Origin: Pseudomonadales bacterium | GTDB taxonomy: Bacteria > Pseudomonadota > Gammaproteobacteria > Pseudomonadales > Halieaceae | Direction of reading: 5' to 3' | Assembly: GCA_024234675.1 (NCBI GenBank) | Contig: JACKNU010000002.1 | Coordinates: 310,001-374,000, forward strand | Length of the DNA stretch: 64,000 bases | Shown: positions 60,941 through 64,000 of the stretch, in pieces | Layout of the letters: every line of letters begins with the position of its first letter | Position numbering within the stretch: position 1 is the stretch's first letter | Translations under genes and position numbers: made by a program | The notes under the pieces: generated by a model | Seen by the model: the letters and a program-made list of their open reading frames with translations, nothing else | What the model was told of the DNA's origin: nothing | The model's database searches: none

Positions 60941-61862
60941 CCCGGTTTACCTCCTGGAATACCGACTCCAGGCCCTTGACCACGGGCTGCAACCGGTAGA
61001 GCCTGGCGCCGGCCTTGAGCACGCACTGGGCGATGTTGTTGGCCGCGGTATTGATGTCCGCGCGCTCGTGGAGGGTCAGGGTAAAGCGCCACTGGTTGTC
61101 CCGCGAGGTCTGCTCCTGCAGCCCGGCGACCTGCGGCATGCGCCGCAGGTAGGTGGCCAGCTCGGCCACTGACTGGTCCGTGTGCAGGCGCAGGGTGCGA
61201 CTGTAGTGCAGGTTGTCGAGGCGCGCATCCAGGGCGACCCGGCCCTGGCGCACCACCAGTACGCGGTCGCAGATGGCGTCGACCTCCTGCATGATGTGGG
61301 TGGACAGTATTACCGTGGCCTGCCGGGCCAGGCGCTGGATCAGGCGCCGCATGTGCCCGGTCTGTTCCGGGTCCAGGCCGTTGGTGGGTTCGTCCAGGAT
61401 CAACAGCCGCGGTTTACCGAGTATCGCCTGGGCCACGCCCACCCGCTGCCGCAGGCCGCGCGACAGGGTGGACACCCGCTCCAGGGCGCGCCCCGTCAGG
61501 TCCGTGGCGGCTATGGCTGCCCGCACCGCGCTCATGCGCCGGGCCGGCTCTATGCCTTTGAGGGTGGCGGCGTAATCCAGGTAATCGGCGACCATCATGT
61601 CGGGATAAACCGGCAGATTCTCGGGCAGGTAACCCAGTTGTCGCTGCACGATATGCGCATCGGTCGCCATGTTCAGGCCATCTATGTCGATCTGCCCCGC
61701 CGACGGCTCCAGGTAGCCGCTGAGCATCCGCATGATGGTGGTTTTGCCGGCGCCGTTGTGCCCCAGCAAGCCCACGATCTCGTTATCGCCAATGCTGAAA
61801 GACACGTCATCGACAGCCAGCGCCCTGTCGTAATAGCGGGTAAGGGATCGGGCTTCAATCAT
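60930..61862 (-). CDS. ABC transporter ATP-binding protein (GldA-like)
   Basis: A 310-residue ATPase: Walker A GLLGHNGAGKTTIM, Q loop LGYLPENLP, signature LSRGLRQRVGVAQ, Walker B LLILDEPTNGLD and His switch ILSTHIM, plus about 80 extra C-terminal residues typical of ABC-2/GldA types. Powers the fused permease encoded next. First gene of a five-gene minus-strand run ending with the exosortase pair. Confidence 0.92.
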   Translation of the reverse strand: MIEARSLTRYYDRALAVDDVSFSIGDNEIVGLLGHNGAGKTTIMRMLSGYLEPSAGQIDIDGLNMATDAHIVQRQLGYLPENLPVYPDMMVADYLDYAATLKGIEPARRMSAVRAAIAATDLTGRALERVSTLSRGLRQRVGVAQAILGKPRLLILDEPTNGLDPEQTGHMRRLIQRLARQATVILSTHIMQEVDAICDRVLVVRQGRVALDARLDNLHYSRTLRLHTDQSVAELATYLRRMPQVAGLQEQTSRDNQWRFTLTLHERADINTAANNIAQCVLKAGARLYRLQPVVKGLESVFQEVNRDGA

Positions 61863-61946
61863 GCTGATCGGTTGATCTGGACACTGGTTGCGGCTTCATC
61901 GAATGGGGGGCTTGATCCGCTGCGGCGAGTTGCGGCCCCCGCCGGA

Positions 61947-62705
61947 TCAGGGAAAGAATAATAACTTAATAATCATGGCAATGAGTACCACGTTCAGGAC
62001 GATCTTGATCAGCTTCTCGCCGCTGCTCATCGTGAAGTGCGCGCCCAGGTAGCCGCCTATGGCGTTACCCAGGGCCAGGGCCAGTCCAACCATCCACAAC
62101 AATTCCACCTGGCTGACAAAGACCAGCAGCGCCACCACGGTGTACACGGCGATGATGAAGACCTTGTGCATATTGGTGCGCACCAGGTCCAGGCCCATGA
62201 CGCGGTTGAGGACCGGCATGATGATGAAGCCCACGCCGATCTGGATGAAGCCGCCCCAGAAGCCCACCACTACCATCATCAGGTGCCCCCGCAGCAGTTG
62301 CTGGCGATTGGGCTGGTAGTGCTCGGGGCGCTTGGCGGAGCCCTTGTCAAAATGCATGACCAGCATCACCCCCAGCATGACCAGGGCGAGGATGCGGTTG
62401 AACCAGGGGCCGTCCAGGCGTGTGCCGATCAGCGCGCCGGCCAGCGCCCCGGGTACCGCGCAGGCCGCCAGGGTGAGGCTGAGCCTGAAGTCGCTGAAGC
62501 CGCGGCGGAAGAAGGTGCTGATCGCGGTGAGGTTCTGGGCCAGGATCGCGATGCGATTGGTGCCATTGGCGACAGGGCCCGGCAGGCCCATGAATACCAT
62601 TACCGGCACGGTCAACAAAGAACCGCCGCCGGCCATGACATTGAGAAAACCCGCCACCACCCCGACCGCGGTCAGCAGCAGCGCCTGCAACAGGCCCAGT
62701 TCCAT
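61947..62705 (-). CDS. TSUP family (TauE/SafE) transporter
   Basis: A 252-residue membrane protein of seven to eight helices: LLLTAVGVVAGFLNVMAGGGSLLTVPVMVFMG (in segments) with the family GGGS motif, GRLTRIGTRLDGP-like loop (GALIGTRLDG) and GFIQIGVGFIIMPVL. Likely exports a small organosulfur or sulfite-like anion, substrate not determined. Two bases after the glutathione reductase gene, so the two are probably co-transcribed. Confidence 0.88.
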   Translation of the reverse strand: MELGLLQALLLTAVGVVAGFLNVMAGGGSLLTVPVMVFMGLPGPVANGTNRIAILAQNLTAISTFFRRGFSDFRLSLTLAACAVPGALAGALIGTRLDGPWFNRILALVMLGVMLVMHFDKGSAKRPEHYQPNRQQLLRGHLMMVVVGFWGGFIQIGVGFIIMPVLNRVMGLDLVRTNMHKVFIIAVYTVVALLVFVSQVELLWMVGLALALGNAIGGYLGAHFTMSSGEKLIKIVLNVVLIAMIIKLLFFP

Positions 62706-62707
62706 GC

Positions 62708-64000
62708 TCAGTCCTCTGTCCAGGGCTCTCGCATGGTGACAAACTCCTCCGCCGCCGTGGGGTGGATGCCGATGGTGGTGTCGAACAGCGCCTTGGTGGC
62801 ACCGGCGCGCAGGGCGATGGCGATGCCCTGCATGATCTCGCCCGCATCCGGCCCCATCATGTGTACGCCCACCACCCGGTCCGTGGCCTTGTCGACAATC
62901 AGTTTCATGAAGGTCTGCTCATCGCGGCCGCTGATGGTGTGTTTCATGGGCTTGAAGGTGGACTTGAACAGGCGGATATGGCCGAATTTCGCCCGCGCCT
63001 CGTCCTCGGTGAAACCCACGCTGCCGATGCTGGGCTGGCAGAACACCGCGGTGGGAATGAAATCGTAGTCCACGGCATATTCGGCGCCGCCAAACTGGCG
63101 ACGGGCGAAGGCCATGCCCTCGGCCAGGGCCACCGGCGTGAGTTCCATGCCCCCGGTGACGTCGCCCAGGGCGAAGATGCTCGGTTCGCTGGTGCGAAAT
63201 TCCTCGTCCACGATGATGGTGCCGAATTCGCTAATGGCGACCTCGACGTTCGCCAGTCCCAGGCCCTCCAGGTTGGGCTTGCGCCCGGTGGCGTACAGTA
63301 CCGCGTCGGCTTCCAGGGAACTGCCATCGCTGAGTTGCAATTGCAGGCCGCCCGCCGCGGGGCTGATTGATTCGACATTGAGTTCGAAGCGCAGGTCCAC
63401 CCCCGTCTTGGCGATTTCCCTGGCGGCGTGGGCGCGAATGTCGGAGTCGAAGCCCCGCAGGAACAGGGGGCCGCGATAAATCTGGGTAACTTGCGAGCCC
63501 AGGCCGTTGAAGATCCCGGCGAATTCCACCGCGATATAGCCGCCGCCAACGATGACCAGGCGCTCGGGGAAATGCTCCAGGTCGAATACCTCGTTGGAGG
63601 TAATGGCGTACTCGCTGCCGGGGAATGAAGGGACGTGGGGCCAGCCGCCGGTGGCGATGAGGATTTTGTCGGCGGTGAACTGTCGCTCGCCCACGGCCAC
63701 GGTGTGGGCGTCGACGATGCTGGCCCTGCCATCGATCACGTCGGCCTTCACCCCGGCCAGCAGGTTGTTGTAAATGGCGTTGAGGCGGGAAATTTCGGTT
63801 TTCTTGTTATCCCGCAAGGTGGCCCAGTCGAAAGCGGGTTTGCTGCTGTCCCAGCCAAAATTGCGAGCGTCGCTGAAGGCCTTGGAGTACTCCGAGGCGT
63901 AAACGTACAGTTTCTTGGGCACGCAACCCACGTTGACGCAGGTGCCGCCCATGTAGCGATCCTCGGCCACCGCCACCCGCGCACCGAACCCCGCGGCCAT
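62708..64000 (-). CDS. gorA: Glutathione-disulfide reductase (N-terminus outside window)
   Basis: NADPH-dependent reduction of glutathione disulfide. The window edge cuts off the first FAD motif. The 430 visible residues start at MAAGFGARVAVAEDR, then the redox disulfide GGTCVNVGCVPKKLYVY, NADPH-binding VIVGGGYIAVEFAGI, ALGDVTGGMELTPVA, and the C-terminal catalytic His-Glu pair in GIHPTAAEEFVTM. These separate it from dihydrolipoamide and mercuric reductases. Transcribed into the TSUP gene. Confidence 0.93.
   Translation of the reverse strand: MAAGFGARVAVAEDRYMGGTCVNVGCVPKKLYVYASEYSKAFSDARNFGWDSSKPAFDWATLRDNKKTEISRLNAIYNNLLAGVKADVIDGRASIVDAHTVAVGERQFTADKILIATGGWPHVPSFPGSEYAITSNEVFDLEHFPERLVIVGGGYIAVEFAGIFNGLGSQVTQIYRGPLFLRGFDSDIRAHAAREIAKTGVDLRFELNVESISPAAGGLQLQLSDGSSLEADAVLYATGRKPNLEGLGLANVEVAISEFGTIIVDEEFRTSEPSIFALGDVTGGMELTPVALAEGMAFARRQFGGAEYAVDYDFIPTAVFCQPSIGSVGFTEDEARAKFGHIRLFKSTFKPMKHTISGRDEQTFMKLIVDKATDRVVGVHMMGPDAGEIMQGIAIALRAGATKALFDTTIGIHPTAAEEFVTMREPWTED

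Noticed and set aside
1..64000. CRISPR arrays, tRNA or rRNA genes, IS elements, prophage
   Set aside because: No regularly spaced repeats, cloverleaf sequences, rRNA, transposase or phage structural genes were seen on either strand.

Overview
The window comes from a GC-rich gammaproteobacterial chromosome, most likely a marine member of the Halieaceae or a related Cellvibrionales family. This is inferred from gene content, not from a marker-gene search. Two blocks are syntenic with other gammaproteobacteria: rpiA/ilvA ... rppH-ptsP, lgt-thyA, folA as in Pseudomonas, and zapA-6S RNA-fau with ygfB-pepP-ubiH-ubiI. The marine-type accessory content is a TonB-dependent receptor, a TPR sulfotransferase, a TonB2-type energising operon and an exosortase H. 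I see no phage, IS element, CRISPR array or tRNA.

Layout. Positions 1-6.4 kb: the 3' part of a TonB-dependent receptor, then (minus strand) serA and a TPR-sulfotransferase, with a D-2-hydroxyglutarate dehydrogenase-type flavoprotein diverging from serA. Positions 6.4-20.4 kb: housekeeping core (rpiA, ilvA, fau, 6S RNA, zapA, ygfB, pepP, ubiH, ubiI, gcvH, rlmI, a HAD phosphatase, rppH, ptsP). Positions 20.4-23.5 kb: an NRDE protein, lgt, thyA, folA. Positions 23.7-28.9 kb: a six-gene operon (DUF3450, TtpC-like ExbB, ExbB, ExbD, TonB, TPR) that should energise TonB-dependent receptors such as the one at the left edge.

Positions 29-36 kb: a cold-shock protein, a two-component system, and a minus-strand series glpQ-pyk-glk preceded by an orphan solute-binding protein. 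Positions 36-50 kb: a mosaic of single genes (VOC protein, duplicated DUF3012 lipoprotein, orphan ExbD, coniferyl-aldehyde-type dehydrogenase, MscS channel, remnant of an alpha/beta hydrolase, SnoaL-like protein, YbaY-META lipoprotein, DEAD-box helicase, MFS transporter, SDR, HIT protein, 2-hydroxyacid dehydrogenase, DUF4136 lipoprotein, LysR regulator).

Positions 49.4-55.9 kb: an AraC regulator divergent from a valine/isobutyrate catabolic operon. The slot normally filled by methylmalonate-semialdehyde dehydrogenase (MmsA) holds a different, EutE/SauS-type CoA-acylating aldehyde dehydrogenase. Positions 56-62 kb: exosortase H with its partner membrane protein, beside a Gld-like ABC system (ATPase, a GldF-GldG fusion, DUF4340). 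The right edge holds a TSUP transporter and a truncated glutathione reductase.

Most interesting signals: the MmsA replacement; the exosortase H/Gld-like gene string; a palindromic dispersed repeat (one copy after the TonB operon, three beside the exosortase genes); the second ExbD with an FNR-like site upstream; a hydrolase remnant; and a sulfotransferase whose reading frame begins upstream of any canonical start, behind a perfect Shine-Dalgarno sequence.
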